A stretch of 37,592 nt of DNA. Source: Nitratiruptor sp. (GTDB lineage: Bacteria > Campylobacterota > Campylobacteria > Campylobacterales > Nitratiruptoraceae). The notes under the pieces are model-generated. The model had not been told where the DNA came from. It worked only from the letters and a program-made list of their open reading frames with translations, and did not search any database. The stretch covers positions 1-37,592 of the forward strand of contig WGBC01000090.1 in assembly GCA_015494535.1 (NCBI GenBank). The letters run 5' to 3'. The position numbers were made by a program, and so were the translations under genes. The first letter of the stretch is position 1, and each line of letters begins with the position of its first letter. This document shows positions 36,755 to 37,592 of the stretch, piece by piece.

Positions 36755-36966
36755 TACTTTTTGGGATAAAACTGGGTTATGGAGTAGGCATCGCGCTTAA
36801 TCTTTTGAGCACTATCATAATCATACTCTTCTAGATACTCATTGAGAACCTCCGCCATCACTTTAAGGCGATCCTCAATGCTAAGCTTGGGTAATTCCTT
36901 TTCTAAAAAAGTGTAGAGATCGCACTCTTGACTCTTGCACTTCTCATGCAAATCTTTTATATCCAT
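36754..36966 (-). CDS. Conserved-looking small acidic protein (70 aa), unknown function
   Basis: I take ATG at 36964-36966 (MDIKDLHEKCKSQ), preceded by GGAAGAAGCG; the longer frame would run deep into corA. The product is helical and acidic with three tyrosines in 'LNEYLEEYDYDSAQKIKRDA' and a cysteine pair 'CKSQEC'. I do not recognise a family. It overlaps corA by 10 nt and asnB by 1 nt, so it is a real, coupled gene within the operon. Function is unknown. Confidence 0.7.
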   Translation of the reverse strand: MDIKDLHEKCKSQECDLYTFLEKELPKLSIEDRLKVMAEVLNEYLEEYDYDSAQKIKRDAYSITQFYPKK

Positions 36967-37592
36967 CGCTTCTTCCTTAGCCACAGATATATACCAAAAG
37001 CTATGAGGATATTGAGTGCCCACACGGTAAAATAACCATATTTCCAGTGTAGTTCAGGCATATTGTCAAAGTTCATGCCATAATTGCCTACAATGAAGCT
37101 AAGTGGCAAGAAAATCAGCGTAATACCGGTGAGGCGCTGCATCGTCTGGTTCATACGGTTACTCATAAAGCCCATGAGCAGATTTTGCAAATAGCCCGTG
37201 CGATCTAGATAACTTTTGGACTCATTGATAAGAAAGCTTAAGTGCTCTTTGAGATCGATAAACTCAAATTTGAGTTTTTTTCGTATATTTGTAGGAAAAT
37301 GATTGTAGAGCTTGTTGATCACATCATTTTCCAATACGCTCACTTTTGATATTCTATTCAGAGTTCTCCTAGCAAAGTAGAGGCTCTTTTGGATCTCCTC
37401 TTCATCAAACTCTTCGGCAAAAATGCTATCTTCTATGATTTCCAGCTTATCATCAATAAGATCGATAATTTGCATCGTGGCATCTATCAAAATATCCACA
37501 AGGGTATAGGTGGCATAAGGCAAGGAGTCGCCCTTTTTGTAGCGCCTGCGAAATCGTGCCACGAAGCGTTGGATCACATCTTTATCATCACA
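36957..37592 (-). CDS. corA: CorA-family divalent cation channel, N-terminus beyond window
   Basis: CorA proteins are pentameric inner-membrane Mg2+ channels (some take Co2+ or Ni2+). About 211 C-terminal residues are visible and the frame is open at the right edge. They include long stalk helices ('DKLEIIEDSIFAEEFDEEEI', 'SKSYLDRTGYLQNLLMGFM'), the signature Gly-Met-Asn in 'IVGNYGMNFDNMPE' between two membrane helices, and a positive tail 'WLRKKRWI'. The selectivity-loop 'MPEL' is present. The end overlaps the 70-aa gene by 10 nt. Confidence 0.93.
   Translation of the reverse strand, partial: CDDKDVIQRFVARFRRRYKKGDSLPYATYTLVDILIDATMQIIDLIDDKLEIIEDSIFAEEFDEEEIQKSLYFARRTLNRISKVSVLENDVINKLYNHFPTNIRKKLKFEFIDLKEHLSFLINESKSYLDRTGYLQNLLMGFMSNRMNQTMQRLTGITLIFLPLSFIVGNYGMNFDNMPELHWKYGYFTVWALNILIAFGIYLWLRKKRWI

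Overview
The window looks like chromosomal DNA of a Campylobacterota (Epsilonproteobacteria) species, most likely a free-living, hydrothermal-vent type relative of Nitratiruptor, Sulfurimonas or Sulfurovum; the genus is a guess. The phylum call rests on a cbb3 oxidase CcoN, a kinase with the 'HQWRQPL' H-box, a CiaB-family protein, a GltX1-type glutamyl-tRNA synthetase, a long-form DapD, a futalosine-pathway MqnA, a compact NAD-glutamate dehydrogenase and a DUF507 gene beside carA. Coding density is very high, with many 1-20 nt overlaps. I see no rRNA, tRNA, CRISPR array, insertion sequence or prophage.

Left region (1-6700, minus strand): a respiration and copper block. In transcription order it has an OprC/NosA-type copper TonB receptor, a GHCxGMCGG membrane protein (TauE/SafE-UreH-like), a soluble histidine kinase with an Aer-like PAS and a degenerate receiver, its OmpR-type regulator, then ccoN (cut by the left edge). 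I infer copper supply and redox sensing tuned to cbb3 oxidase. A hairpin at 6606-6632 separates it from the next operon.

Region 6685-11825 (minus): one probable operon, class V aminotransferase - hisZ - purA - DUF507 - carA - small coiled-coil protein. Then an hsp20 gene (11916-12353) with a consensus sigma70 promoter. Region 12516-16324 (minus): rdgB - ciaB-like putative metallopeptidase - exported EF-hand/beta-propeller protein. Region 16389-17729 (+): a YajR-like MFS transporter ending in a terminator shared with the convergent TlpA-like thioredoxin gene. moeA (minus) is followed by divergent NAD-GDH (+), then convergent moaD-moaE (minus).

Region 23279-26920 (+): mqnA with a promoter that implies a leaderless mRNA, a diheme cytochrome c peroxidase, and a membrane GGDEF-EAL protein whose GGDEF half looks inactive. 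gltX1 (minus) and the SurA-like isomerase - dapD - EF-hand protein operon (+) diverge from a symmetrical promoter region. The EF-hand protein at 30418-31509 shares its N-terminal domain with the propeller protein 17 kb away; this pair is the best candidate for something undescribed.

Right region: accB - accC - lipoprotein (minus), dcd (+), and a tightly overlapping minus-strand chain corA (cut by the right edge) - 70-aa protein - asnB - 123-aa membrane protein.
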